DNA of 17,619 nucleotides, from positions 1 through 17,619 of the forward strand of contig JARFRL010000194.1 in assembly GCA_029287275.1 (NCBI GenBank), written 5' to 3'. Position numbers and translations under genes: made by a program. Of the stretch, positions 7,138 through 14,991 are shown in pieces. The DNA is from Pontiella desulfatans. GTDB taxonomy: Bacteria > Verrucomicrobiota > Kiritimatiellia > Kiritimatiellales > Pontiellaceae. Below the pieces are notes generated by a model. That model saw only the letters and a list, made by a program, of their open reading frames with translations. It did no database searches and was not told where the DNA came from. Within the stretch, counting starts at the first letter, position 1; the number at the start of each line of letters is the position of its first letter.

Positions 7138-7179
7138 CGGTGCCGCGGATTATGTCTAGTCGTTGGAACGGGTTTGGTT
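7138..7179. other. Convergent intergenic junction without visible terminator
   Basis: Only 42 bp separate the stop of the rightward operon from the stop of the leftward operon. I find no GC-rich hairpin followed by a T-run in either direction. The two long operons may be ended by Rho or may overlap as antisense transcripts. Confidence 0.5.
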
Positions 7180-7881
7180 TCAAGCCGCGCGATCCCTTTC
7201 CACGGAAATTGAGAGAGAGCCGGAGCCGCCGGCGATATACCTCAGCAGGGTGCACGCGAAAAGGCTGGTTCCGATCATTTCGAACAACTCCTCGAATGAA
7301 TACAGCATGGCGTATCCAATCGTATCGCCCCCGTGCAGGTAAGCCTGCCTGCTGCCAAGCATTTCAAATCCCATGGCTCCCATGACAAACAACAGGCCGG
7401 AGGTGATGAACAGCACCATGATGTGCTTTGGCAGTCGCAACAAAAACCGAAGGTAGCAGACGCAAAAAACGATCAAAAACAAGCCGTAGGGGATCACCCA
7501 GGCGAAATGAAGGAAGCCCGACGTCGGGATCAGTGATTTGGTTGGCGTGGTGCACATTTCATGTATGCAGGTGATTTCATCAATGCCCAGCATTAAAAAA
7601 ATCAGCGAGAGCATGCCCCATTCAAGAAAGGGAACCTCGGTTTGTTTGTGGTTGAGCGTGATGATGGCTAACAGCCCGCCGGATCCCAGCAGCAGCAGAG
7701 ATGAATAATAGGTGGGGATATTCTGCTCGTCATCAAAGCCGAACATCGGTGAGAGGCCGTGAACGTATTCATGGCCGAATCGGAATTTAATGATAATGAA
7801 AACAATGTTGATGAAGAAAAGCAATAGGGCGATTCCGATGAGGCCTTTAAATAGCGCGAGGGGATTTAGTTTGAAACTCAT
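7180..7881 (-). CDS. Six-TM membrane protein of unknown function with conserved-looking acidic/His motifs
   Basis: 233 residues from ATG 7881. About six hydrophobic helices are visible (~11-31, 59-76, 87-106, 126-147, 154-176, 198-216). Polar residues sit within or at the edges of these helices: GIDEITCIHE (Asp101, Glu102, His107, Glu108), Glu173, and FEELFEMIG (Glu197, Glu198, Glu201). Such Asp/Glu/His groups in a small polytopic protein could bind metal or form an intramembrane catalytic site, but I do not recognise a named family and assign no function. A frame extending to 8031 overlaps the preceding kinase-like gene by more than 100 bp. I chose 7881 because the first hydrophobic segment follows directly and GGGAG lies upstream (7894-7898). 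It is the last gene of the leftward operon, 19 bp after the Wzz-like gene. Its base composition looks lower in GC than upstream genes, which may mean separate acquisition. Confidence 0.7.
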   Translation of the reverse strand: MSFKLNPLALFKGLIGIALLLFFINIVFIIIKFRFGHEYVHGLSPMFGFDDEQNIPTYYSSLLLLGSGGLLAIITLNHKQTEVPFLEWGMLSLIFLMLGIDEITCIHEMCTTPTKSLIPTSGFLHFAWVIPYGLFLIVFCVCYLRFLLRLPKHIMVLFITSGLLFVMGAMGFEMLGSRQAYLHGGDTIGYAMLYSFEELFEMIGTSLFACTLLRYIAGGSGSLSISVERDRAA

Positions 7882-7900
7882 GTTGTTCTTTCGCTCCCGT

Positions 7901-10060
7901 TTAGGTTTTTTCAGGCGGCCGTTTGAGCCGTTGCGTGACGTTCCGGCATTCGCGATGCAACACGGAAAGCAGCCGCAATGATGACTGAATGGAGGTGAAA
8001 AGCCATTCGCCTGGTTGGCTGTGCGCGCCATTCAACACAACGGTCATCGCGGGAATTTCGAAGGTTTCCAGCAAGGCTTTGACGCGGCATAAATGGCTGT
8101 AAAAACTTTTGTCCTCGCGCACGGCGATCAACACGCCGTCGCAAAGTTGCGCGGCCAGTTGGGCGGTGTCGTCCTCCAATAATGGCGCGCAATCGAACAG
8201 GACCCAATCGTATGGTCCGCGCGCCTGCTCGAGCAAGGAGTTCAACCGCGTGGCCGGAAAGACCTCCCACTGTTCGCCGCCGGACAGAACATCGACGCCG
8301 CGAACATCGTCGCGCTTGATAAGTTTCTGGATATCGCCGCCCGATGTCGGCGTCTTTTCGGTCCGCGGCCAGAACGGGGCGGGATGCTTGAGATTCAAGT
8401 CGACCAGCAACACGCGGTCTCCGTAGGCGGCGAAGCATTCCGCCAGATTAACGCACAGCGTGCTGGCGCCTACTTGTTCGTCGGTTCCGCTCAAACAGAA
8501 AATTCCAGCTCCTTGATCGGGTTTGTGGCGGCGCAGCCGGACGGCGAGTTTACGGTAGGCCTGCCCGACGGACTGGCTTAACTCATTCCGGGTGGCGTGG
8601 GCCAGCCCGGCCGCGTCGTCTTCCGCGACAAGCGGAATCGGTTCCGGAATGGCGCCGCCCAGCAGGCGCTCGATGTCTTGGCGGCTGCGCACGCGGTTGT
8701 CGAGCAGGTCGAAGAGAAAACTGCCCGCTCCCACAAAACCAAACGAGAGCATGAAGGCCACGATCAGGAGTTTGTTTTGGTTGGATTCAAAAGGCGCCTC
8801 CGGCGTTTGGGCTTTGCGGTCGACGTGCATGGGAAGGGGAGCCTTGGCCTGCAGTTGGTTGTCGTCGATGCGCGAGTCCAGCGCGGCGAGACGCGCCATC
8901 AGCTGGTCGATGTTGTAAATCATTTCCTGCGCGTTGAAAATGACGCCGGAGATATCGGAGGCTTCTTGTTCGGCCTCCACCTTTTCATTCAGCAGAAACT
9001 CGGAAGCCTTTTCCGCCGCGCGAGCGGCCGCCTCGGCCTTGATCCAACTTTCTTTCATCGCGAGGTCCTGTTCGCTGGTCAGATTGTCGAGCGTGTTGCT
9101 GCGCACGTTTGTTTTGTAGAGTTGAAGATAGGACTCCATCGCGGTCATGCGTTTTTCGACATATCGTCGCTCGGGATTCGCCGGAGTAAGGCCGTCGATC
9201 GTGGAGCGGAGTTCCTGCAGGCTCTCATACGTCCACTGTTCCATCCGGTTGATTCCAAAATTATCGTCCACCCGTCGATCGGCGACCGACGTAAGATCCA
9301 GCGCGCCCAAATTTTCGTTCTCGAACAGCACGGTGTCCAACTCGCGCTGCTGTTCCACGCGGAAGGTCTCCACTTCCCAATAGGATTTCTGGAGAAGCTG
9401 TAGTTTATCCAAATGGGCGTCGTACGCTTTATGCAGGAAGGATCGCTGGCCAACTCCCCGCGCTAGTTCGATCAGCTTGACGCGCTGCTCGTTCACGTTG
9501 TTCGTGATGCGCGCGCGCTCTTCGGATAAATAGGTGAGCTGCCGGGTATATTGCTGTTCCTGTTCTTTTTCCAATTGCCCGAGGAATGTTTTCGTCACGG
9601 CGTTAAGCATGGGCCCAAGTCCCTGGGGATTTCCGGCTTCAATGGAGACCTCCAGCAGGTAGGTTCCCGAAATCTCCTGGGCTTCCATTTTGCTCATCAG
9701 CAAAAACACGTTGCGGGCGGTGGGTTTGGAGGGATGGAGAAAGGCGGGCCATTCGCTTTTCGGCAGGTTGTTCAGCGCGCTGTGAAGAATATTATAACTC
9801 AGGACGCGTTTGGAGAGCGTGCGCATGTGGTCGCGCAGATCTCCGGTGATCACATCGCGCTCGCGGCCTTGCAGGGTCGGTTGCTTGATGGGGGTCAGCA
9901 TTAGATGGGTCTCCGCGCGGTAGCCGGGCCGAACCTGAGTCAGCAGAAGCGGCGCGAGCACGATGAAAAGGAGGAGCCCGACAACGATAATCAGCGGACC
10001 GCGCCGCAGCACGAAGCGTTTGATGTCGATCGGTTTAATCTGTAATTCAGACGTAGACAA
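7901..10060 (-). CDS. Wzz/BY-kinase-like polysaccharide co-polymerase with degenerate Walker A (probable pseudokinase)
   Basis: 719 residues with the standard architecture of fused Wzz-BY-kinase proteins: TM helix ~21-40, a long periplasmic region with extensive predicted coiled coil, second TM ~430-450 (LLIVAFMLSFGFVGAGSFLF), then a cytoplasmic P-loop domain. Active BY-kinases have a GxGKS/T Walker A; here the loop is SGTDEQVGASTLCVNLA, with Ala532 in place of the essential lysine. Walker A' (VLLVDLNLKHP) and Walker B (WVLFDCAPLL) are kept. The C-terminus lacks the usual tyrosine cluster. The protein therefore probably keeps the structural role in chain length and export coupling but is unlikely to autophosphorylate. 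The start is TTG 10060: no ATG precedes the first TM helix, and GAGAGGA lies 7 nt upstream. It follows the OPX gene by 29 bp, as is usual for Wza/Wzc pairs. Confidence 0.88.
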   Translation of the reverse strand: MSTSELQIKPIDIKRFVLRRGPLIIVVGLLLFIVLAPLLLTQVRPGYRAETHLMLTPIKQPTLQGRERDVITGDLRDHMRTLSKRVLSYNILHSALNNLPKSEWPAFLHPSKPTARNVFLLMSKMEAQEISGTYLLEVSIEAGNPQGLGPMLNAVTKTFLGQLEKEQEQQYTRQLTYLSEERARITNNVNEQRVKLIELARGVGQRSFLHKAYDAHLDKLQLLQKSYWEVETFRVEQQRELDTVLFENENLGALDLTSVADRRVDDNFGINRMEQWTYESLQELRSTIDGLTPANPERRYVEKRMTAMESYLQLYKTNVRSNTLDNLTSEQDLAMKESWIKAEAAARAAEKASEFLLNEKVEAEQEASDISGVIFNAQEMIYNIDQLMARLAALDSRIDDNQLQAKAPLPMHVDRKAQTPEAPFESNQNKLLIVAFMLSFGFVGAGSFLFDLLDNRVRSRQDIERLLGGAIPEPIPLVAEDDAAGLAHATRNELSQSVGQAYRKLAVRLRRHKPDQGAGIFCLSGTDEQVGASTLCVNLAECFAAYGDRVLLVDLNLKHPAPFWPRTEKTPTSGGDIQKLIKRDDVRGVDVLSGGEQWEVFPATRLNSLLEQARGPYDWVLFDCAPLLEDDTAQLAAQLCDGVLIAVREDKSFYSHLCRVKALLETFEIPAMTVVLNGAHSQPGEWLFTSIQSSLRLLSVLHRECRNVTQRLKRPPEKT

Positions 10061-10067
10061 GGCCTTT

Positions 10068-10074
10068 TCCTCTC
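10068..10074 (-). promoter_or_regulatory. Ribosome binding site supporting a TTG start
   Basis: GAGAGGA on the minus strand ends 7 nt before TTG 10060. There is no ATG or GTG nearby that would keep the N-terminal membrane helix, so this site fixes the rare TTG as start codon of the co-polymerase gene. Confidence 0.6.
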
Positions 10075-10089
10075 TTCAGTTCCTACCGG

Positions 10090-11244
10090 TTACTGACTAC
10101 CCGTTGACACATTTATATTGTACCCGTCGAGTACCCCGAGGGTTTCCGCGGCATCCAGCGAGAAGTCCAGCACGGACAAGGTTGGAAGCAGCTGCTGGAC
10201 GTAATAGTTGTATTTAACAATGCCTTTTTTCGGCACGAAGACGATGTCGCCATCCTTGAGCAAGTAGTTTTTACGCAAGTCGCCCTTGGCGTACATTTCT
10301 TTCAGATTGATTTCCTCAACGGCCCCTCTGTTTTCACCGCTGGCCCGGATCAGATAAATCTGGTCAACCGTGGCGTCGTCCGTTTGCCCCCCCCGATACA
10401 TGATGGCGTCCAGCACGGTCATTTGAGATCTCAGCTGAAGAATGCCGGGACTTTCCACCTCGCCCATGACGTAGGCCACCTGATCCAGACTTTGCGGAAT
10501 GTATATCACGTCACCGTTGCGCAGCTTGGCGTTGAGTTCCATGTTTCCGTTATCCAGCAGATCGCGGAGATCAACCCATATAATCAAGTCGTTGCCGCGG
10601 ACGATCATGCAGCGTGAAAGCCACGAGCGAGTCGTGTCCACCGGCAGTCCGCCCGCCAACGACAACGCTTCCAGCAGATTGCCCTGTCCGTGGAAATTAA
10701 CAATCCCGGGGTTCGCCACGCGGCCAAGAACGTACACCTTGTTGTTGTTGTATGTTTTCATGACGAGCGTGACTTCGGGCTCCTCGTAGAAGCGGTGCAG
10801 TCGCTGCGTGATGTTGCTGGTCACGGTTTCCAGCGACCGCCCTTCAACCTCGAGGATTCCCACGCGCGGCATCGACACTTTTCCGTCGGGCGAAACAATC
10901 ACGTCGTTAACCGAAATATCCGGTCGTCCGCGGACGATGAAATTAAAAACATCCCCCGGTCCGAGATGGTAGAAATCTTCCGTCTGTTCAGAGAATGCCG
11001 CGATGTCTTTTCTATTCGCGTAGCCCTTGAGTTGCGTCCGCGTTTCGCGCTCGAACACGTTCGCCGGAGGAATATTGGTCGCCAACTGGTATGCACCCGT
11101 CTCGTCGGCGACGCCGTAGGTTCCGGGGTCCGTTGTCTTGCACGAGCTCGACAGAACCGCGGACAACAAAAGGAACGCGCCGCCAACGGCTGGCGCCACC
11201 CACGAGCGTGGTTGCTTATTTACGATTTTCGCGCGCTTTTTCAT
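10090..11244 (-). CDS. Wza-like outer-membrane polysaccharide export (OPX) lipoprotein
   Basis: 384 residues, close to the length of E. coli Wza. A lipoprotein signal is visible: a basic start (MKKRAKIVNK), a hydrophobic stretch ending LSAVLSSSC, and lipidation at Cys35. The polysaccharide export domain begins with YHLGPGDVFNFIVRGRPD and continues through VSPDGKVSMPRVGILEVEG. Two SLBB-type repeats follow, starting at VYVLGRVANPGIVNFHG and AYVMGEVESPGILQLRS. The C-terminal segment contains KYNYYVQQLLP, which could form the amphipathic helix that makes the outer-membrane pore in Wza. It should carry polymer across the periplasm and outer membrane together with the adjacent Wzz-like protein. The start overlaps the end of the upstream GT2 gene by 29 bp. 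A run of eight G residues lies in the coding strand at 10387-10394. Confidence 0.92.
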   Translation of the reverse strand: MKKRAKIVNKQPRSWVAPAVGGAFLLLSAVLSSSCKTTDPGTYGVADETGAYQLATNIPPANVFERETRTQLKGYANRKDIAAFSEQTEDFYHLGPGDVFNFIVRGRPDISVNDVIVSPDGKVSMPRVGILEVEGRSLETVTSNITQRLHRFYEEPEVTLVMKTYNNNKVYVLGRVANPGIVNFHGQGNLLEALSLAGGLPVDTTRSWLSRCMIVRGNDLIIWVDLRDLLDNGNMELNAKLRNGDVIYIPQSLDQVAYVMGEVESPGILQLRSQMTVLDAIMYRGGQTDDATVDQIYLIRASGENRGAVEEINLKEMYAKGDLRKNYLLKDGDIVFVPKKGIVKYNYYVQQLLPTLSVLDFSLDAAETLGVLDGYNINVSTGSQ

Positions 11245-12157
11245 GATACCGTTCCGTTGCTTTGTTCTTGCCCATGATCAGGCATTTTCGTTGGTATTTT
11301 CGGAGGAATTTCCTGAATTCAAGATCGTCGTACCGCGGAAGCCGCCGCAGCATGCTGCGCATGAAGCCCCACCACATCGCCAGCCCGCCGAAAATCAGAG
11401 GCGTGCGAGTCATGCGAAAAATCGAGCTGACCGTCATGTAGCCGAGTCCCGTGCCCATGAAATACTGGCCAAAGCCATGTCGCATGCGCCCCGTCCATAT
11501 GCTCTTCTGGCTGGAGCCCATGATTCGGAGATGCTCAAACCGGATTTCCGGATCGTCCCAGCTGCGGGCCACCCAGTTGAGCATGCGGCAGCGATGGCAG
11601 TCGATGCCGTCCCACATGACCTCGCGCACATATCCGCCGATTTCCTCGAAACACTCTTTGCGGTAAAACTTGGTCATCCCCACCGACATTTCATCGCCGC
11701 ACTTTTCGCTGACGAACGCGCCCGTTGCCGGATCCGTGATATATGGCTTCCCGCTGCAGGTTCCAAGGGCGGGATCGGCTTGCATGCGCTTCATCAGCGT
11801 TTCGAAATAGGTCGGCGGAATATCCAGATCCAAATCAAACTTGCAGTGGTATTCAAAGCGCGACGGATCCATGTGCTCGTAGCCGGCGTAGAACGCGTCG
11901 ATCACGCCCGGACCCACGGCGCGTTTGCCTCGGTCCTCGCGACGCACCACTTTGATCCACGAGTGTTTACTTTCGTATTCGGCCAGAATCCGCGGGGTTT
12001 CATCGGTGGATCCATCGTCCACGATAATCCATTGCGACGGCCGCGCGGTTTGAGCCACCACGCTGTCGATACAACGACGGGCGTAATCGGCTTCATCACG
12101 ACATGGGGTGATCAGACAATAGCGTTGCTGAACAGGTTCGACTTGCGCGTCATTCAT
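11216..12157 (-). CDS. GT2-family glycosyltransferase
   Basis: 313 residues with a GT-A fold. CLITPCRDEADYARRCIDSV opens the nucleotide-binding domain, IIVDDGSTDETPRIL follows (Asp47-Asp48), and FDLDLD (Asp108, Asp110) is the likely metal-binding DxD. WDGIDCHRC near 188-196 is in the catalytic-base region. One or two hydrophobic segments near the C-terminus (PLIFGGLAMWWGFM) suggest inner-membrane association. It should transfer a nucleotide-activated sugar to the growing lipid-linked repeat unit; donor and linkage cannot be read from sequence. ATG 12157 has a strong GGAGG at 12166-12170, 8 nt upstream. It overlaps the preceding GT4 gene by 8 bp and the following OPX gene by 29 bp. Confidence 0.88.
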   Translation of the reverse strand: MNDAQVEPVQQRYCLITPCRDEADYARRCIDSVVAQTARPSQWIIVDDGSTDETPRILAEYESKHSWIKVVRREDRGKRAVGPGVIDAFYAGYEHMDPSRFEYHCKFDLDLDIPPTYFETLMKRMQADPALGTCSGKPYITDPATGAFVSEKCGDEMSVGMTKFYRKECFEEIGGYVREVMWDGIDCHRCRMLNWVARSWDDPEIRFEHLRIMGSSQKSIWTGRMRHGFGQYFMGTGLGYMTVSSIFRMTRTPLIFGGLAMWWGFMRSMLRRLPRYDDLEFRKFLRKYQRKCLIMGKNKATERYHEKARENRK

Positions 12158-13412
12158 TACGGCTTCCTCCGTGGCGGTTTCCTACGTTTTCAAACGCCTT
12201 CGTCAGGCGCGCGGCGTTTTTGTCCGATGCGAATTCTTCGGCGACCCAACCTCGGCCATTGTGGGCGACGCGTTGTCTCAACACACGGTCTTTCAAAAGC
12301 GTTTCCATGGAGGCGGCCAGCGCGTCCGCGTCGCCGGGGGGAACGAGAAACCCGGTTTCCCGCTCCTTGACCAGTTCGCGGATGGTCGGCAAATCGCCCG
12401 ACACCACGCATACCTCGCAGGCCATGGCTTCCATCAGAACCACCGGAATGCCGTCCTTGTCGCCGGACGCGGCGACGCGGCAGGGCAGGACGAACAGATC
12501 GGACCGTTTCATCATGGCGTTGATCTCATGGTTCGGCTTCGGTCCGGCGAATTCGACGCTGGAAGACAGCCCCAGCTTGTCGCACAGCGCTTGCAACGGC
12601 TCCATTTCTTCGCCGCCACCGGCGATGGTGCATAGGAAGGGTATGTCCTTCTCCCGCAACCGTTGTAGCGCTTCCAGCAAAATGTCGAATCCCTTTTTCG
12701 CCACGAGCCGGCCCGCGCCCAGAATAAGGGCGGGGTTGTTTTCGGTGGTTTTGGGTTCCGGAGAAAAATCGTCCAGATCAACCCCGCAACGCACGACCGG
12801 GTACGCGTCTTCCGGCCGGCTGGCGATGGATTGGTAAAACACCCGATGCCACTCGCTGATGCACGCGGTGAACGCGGCGCGCTTGAGTTTGCGCGTAAGC
12901 AACGCTCGGTCGCGGAACAGATCGGCGGCATGCCCGGTGAAACTGAAGGAGACGCCCAACTGCCGCGCGGTGTACATGGCGATGGTGGTGGGGGCGTGGG
13001 CCATGTGCGCGTGAATGTGCCGGATGTTTTTCGAGCGCGTTCGCCGGGCGAGGGCCAGCGCCGCCAACGCCTGCCCTGGAAGCACGATTCGTTTCGCGAA
13101 CGCAAGGTCGCGTTCGCGGCACGCGTCTTTGATGGCGAGCAACAAAGTGGCGGTTGATCGCGCGGGGCGCGCGAACCATTCGGCGCCCGCGTCGCTCAGC
13201 AGTTTTCCCCAGCCGCCGTATACCACCGTCGTCGCTTCGGCCATCCGCCGCGGCGTCGCTTCTCTTTCGTCGAACGCGTCGGGCTCGTGGAGGCTGGCGG
13301 TGTGGACGGTCCATCCGTTTTTGATCAGTTCCAGCACCTCGCGGTAAACGAAGGTTTCGGAAAGCCGAGGCAGATAGGCGCCTACATATAAAATAGTCTC
13401 GTCACGCGTCAC
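12150..13412 (-). CDS. GT4-family glycosyltransferase (GT-B fold)
   Basis: 420 residues with the two Rossmann-like halves of GT-B enzymes. The N-terminal half carries YVGAYLPRLSETFVYREV and HIHAHMAHAPTTIAMY. The C-terminal half carries ILGAGRLVAKKGFDILLEAL, CTIAGGGEEMEPLQ, and the donor-site motif DGIPVVLMEAMA. The first position of the canonical E-x7-E is Asp here, a conservative change. The 'SETFVYRE' opening and 'DGIPVVLMEAMA' resemble colanic-acid-type transferases. It is expected to be a cytoplasmic, membrane-peripheral enzyme adding one sugar of the repeat unit. The start is GTG 13412, supported by AAAGGAG at 13422-13428 with a 9-nt spacer. It overlaps the preceding GT2/acetyltransferase gene by 11 bp and the following GT2 gene by 8 bp. 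Confidence 0.9.
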   Translation of the reverse strand: MTRDETILYVGAYLPRLSETFVYREVLELIKNGWTVHTASLHEPDAFDEREATPRRMAEATTVVYGGWGKLLSDAGAEWFARPARSTATLLLAIKDACRERDLAFAKRIVLPGQALAALALARRTRSKNIRHIHAHMAHAPTTIAMYTARQLGVSFSFTGHAADLFRDRALLTRKLKRAAFTACISEWHRVFYQSIASRPEDAYPVVRCGVDLDDFSPEPKTTENNPALILGAGRLVAKKGFDILLEALQRLREKDIPFLCTIAGGGEEMEPLQALCDKLGLSSSVEFAGPKPNHEINAMMKRSDLFVLPCRVAASGDKDGIPVVLMEAMACEVCVVSGDLPTIRELVKERETGFLVPPGDADALAASMETLLKDRVLRQRVAHNGRGWVAEEFASDKNAARLTKAFENVGNRHGGSRNE

Positions 13413-14991
13413 GGGTGTCGGCTCCTTTCTCGGGGGATTCTTTCGCGGGAAGAACGCGCGCGGGAATGCCCACCGCCGTCGCCCCGGGGGGGACGTCCTG
13501 AAGGACGACGCTCATCGCTCCAACGCGCGCGCCTTCGCCGATTACGATGCCGCCGAGCACTTGCGCGTACGCGCCGAAGTCGACGTCGTCGCCAATGACG
13601 GGAACGGCGCCACCTTCTTCGCGGTTGCCGATGGTCACGCCTTGGCGGAGCGTGCAACGCGCCCCGATTTTGACGTCGGAATGAATGAAGATATTACCAA
13701 AGTGATGGATTCGCAGCCCCGGTCCGATGGCGGTCAGTTTCGTGATTCCGATTCCCGTTTTGGTTTCCACCGAGCGATACGCCATCCAGTAGAGACGATT
13801 CGCCAGGAAGCGGACGGGGCGCGCCGCATGCGCGTCGCCCCAGCGTCCGAAACGATAGAGGGCCAGCGCCCACAGCGACTGCTCCCGGAAAAACGCGCGT
13901 TGGGGATAGCGCGCCTTGTCCTGCTTCCACGCGCTTGCTTCGCCGGGGGCGTCGCTTTTGTATTCGATGATGGCCGCGGCTTTGTTCGCCTTTTTATCCG
14001 TGTCGTATTTGCGTTGTCCAAGCCGCTGCGCCCATTTTCCCAGCATGGTGTATGATCCGTAAACGATCGCGTCGACGGCGGAGGTCGCCCGAGGGCGTAC
14101 GCCCCGCGCGATGCGCAGGGCCTGAAGTCCTTGCAATCCAAGCGCGGCGATGGCGCCGGCGATGGCGCCGGGGAGCTGAAAAACATAGCCGCCGAACACG
14201 ATGAACAGCGCCGCGGCGAACAACCAATTCCGCGTCCAGGAAACCGCGCTTCGGGTCATGTGATAAAACGGAATTTGTTCCGCCGGATATGAACCGCTCA
14301 GCCGCGTCACGACATCCTTGGCGCCGTAGCCTCCGCGCACATTGCGTTTCCACCACTCCTTGAACCGAAGAATGTTCGCGTCATGCAACGTCATTTCCGC
14401 GTCGAGACGGAGAATTTTCCATCCGGCCTGTCGAATGCGCAGGCAGAGTTCGGGCTCCTCGCCCGCGATCAGCTCCTCGTTGAATCCGCCGAGCTGGGAA
14501 AACACCTCGACGCGCGTCAAGGCGTCACCGCCACACGCGTTCGCGAAGCCGATCGGCGTGTTCCATTCGATGTCGCACATCCGGTTGTACACCGAGTTTT
14601 CAGGGAACCGTTCGCGTCTGCGCCCGCAGACCACCGCCACGTCGGCGTGCTCTTCGAACGCGGCGATCGCCGTCGGGATCCAGCTTTCCACGACTTCGCA
14701 GTCGCCGTCCACGAACTGCGCGAAGGTCGCGTCTGGAAGACGCTCGATCATCCGCGCGAATCCTTCGTTGCGGGCGCGGGTCATGGAAAACGGGCGGGAA
14801 AGATCCAGATCGACCACTTCGGCGCCGCGTTCTAGAGCCGCCTCTCGGCTGCCGTCGGTGGAACCGGAATCCACGTAGACCAGGCACGCGGCCGCCGCGC
14901 GCAGGGAGTCGAGGCAGCGAATCAGCCGCTCGCCCTCGTTGCGCCCGATCACCCCGACGCCTACCTGATGCTTTACGTTGGTTTCATTCAT
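13402..14991 (-). CDS. Bifunctional GT2 glycosyltransferase / serine-acetyltransferase-like hexapeptide acyltransferase
   Basis: 529 residues in one uninterrupted frame. Residues ~9-240 are a GT2 domain: VGVIGRNEGERLIRCLDSL, VDSGSTDGS (40-48), FVDGDCE (Asp95, Asp97) and AGEEPELCLRIRQAGW. One or two TM helices follow around 253-300 (NWLFAAALFIVFGGYVF). Residues ~345-520 resemble the serine acetyltransferase left-handed beta-helix group: a helical lead, then LRIHHFGNIFIHSDVKIGA with His429-His430, LRQGVTIGNR, VIGDDVDFGAYAQVLGGIVI and VGIPARVLPA. The most likely job is to add a sugar and acetylate the glycan; cysteine synthesis is unlikely in this context. The start overlaps the preceding GT4 stop by 8 bp, and the stop overlaps the next gene by 11 bp. 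The fusion appears genuine, with no stop or frame change between the domains. Confidence 0.87.
   Translation of the reverse strand: MNETNVKHQVGVGVIGRNEGERLIRCLDSLRAAAACLVYVDSGSTDGSREAALERGAEVVDLDLSRPFSMTRARNEGFARMIERLPDATFAQFVDGDCEVVESWIPTAIAAFEEHADVAVVCGRRRERFPENSVYNRMCDIEWNTPIGFANACGGDALTRVEVFSQLGGFNEELIAGEEPELCLRIRQAGWKILRLDAEMTLHDANILRFKEWWKRNVRGGYGAKDVVTRLSGSYPAEQIPFYHMTRSAVSWTRNWLFAAALFIVFGGYVFQLPGAIAGAIAALGLQGLQALRIARGVRPRATSAVDAIVYGSYTMLGKWAQRLGQRKYDTDKKANKAAAIIEYKSDAPGEASAWKQDKARYPQRAFFREQSLWALALYRFGRWGDAHAARPVRFLANRLYWMAYRSVETKTGIGITKLTAIGPGLRIHHFGNIFIHSDVKIGARCTLRQGVTIGNREEGGAVPVIGDDVDFGAYAQVLGGIVIGEGARVGAMSVVLQDVPPGATAVGIPARVLPAKESPEKGADTRDA

Noticed and set aside
7882..8031. Longer N-terminus for the six-TM protein (start at 8031)
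   Set aside because: The added 50 residues overlap the co-polymerase coding region by more than 100 bp and are basic and unlike the rest of the protein; ATG 7881 directly precedes the first TM helix.
8597..9403. 268-residue plus-strand frame antisense to the Wzz-like gene
   Set aside because: Antisense shadow of a well-supported gene; no recognisable domain and typical out-of-frame composition.
11138..12370. 410-residue plus-strand frame antisense to the GT2 gene
   Set aside because: Long only because GC-rich genes leave the opposite strand open; rich in His, Arg and Ala and without domain features, while the minus strand holds clear GT2 motifs.
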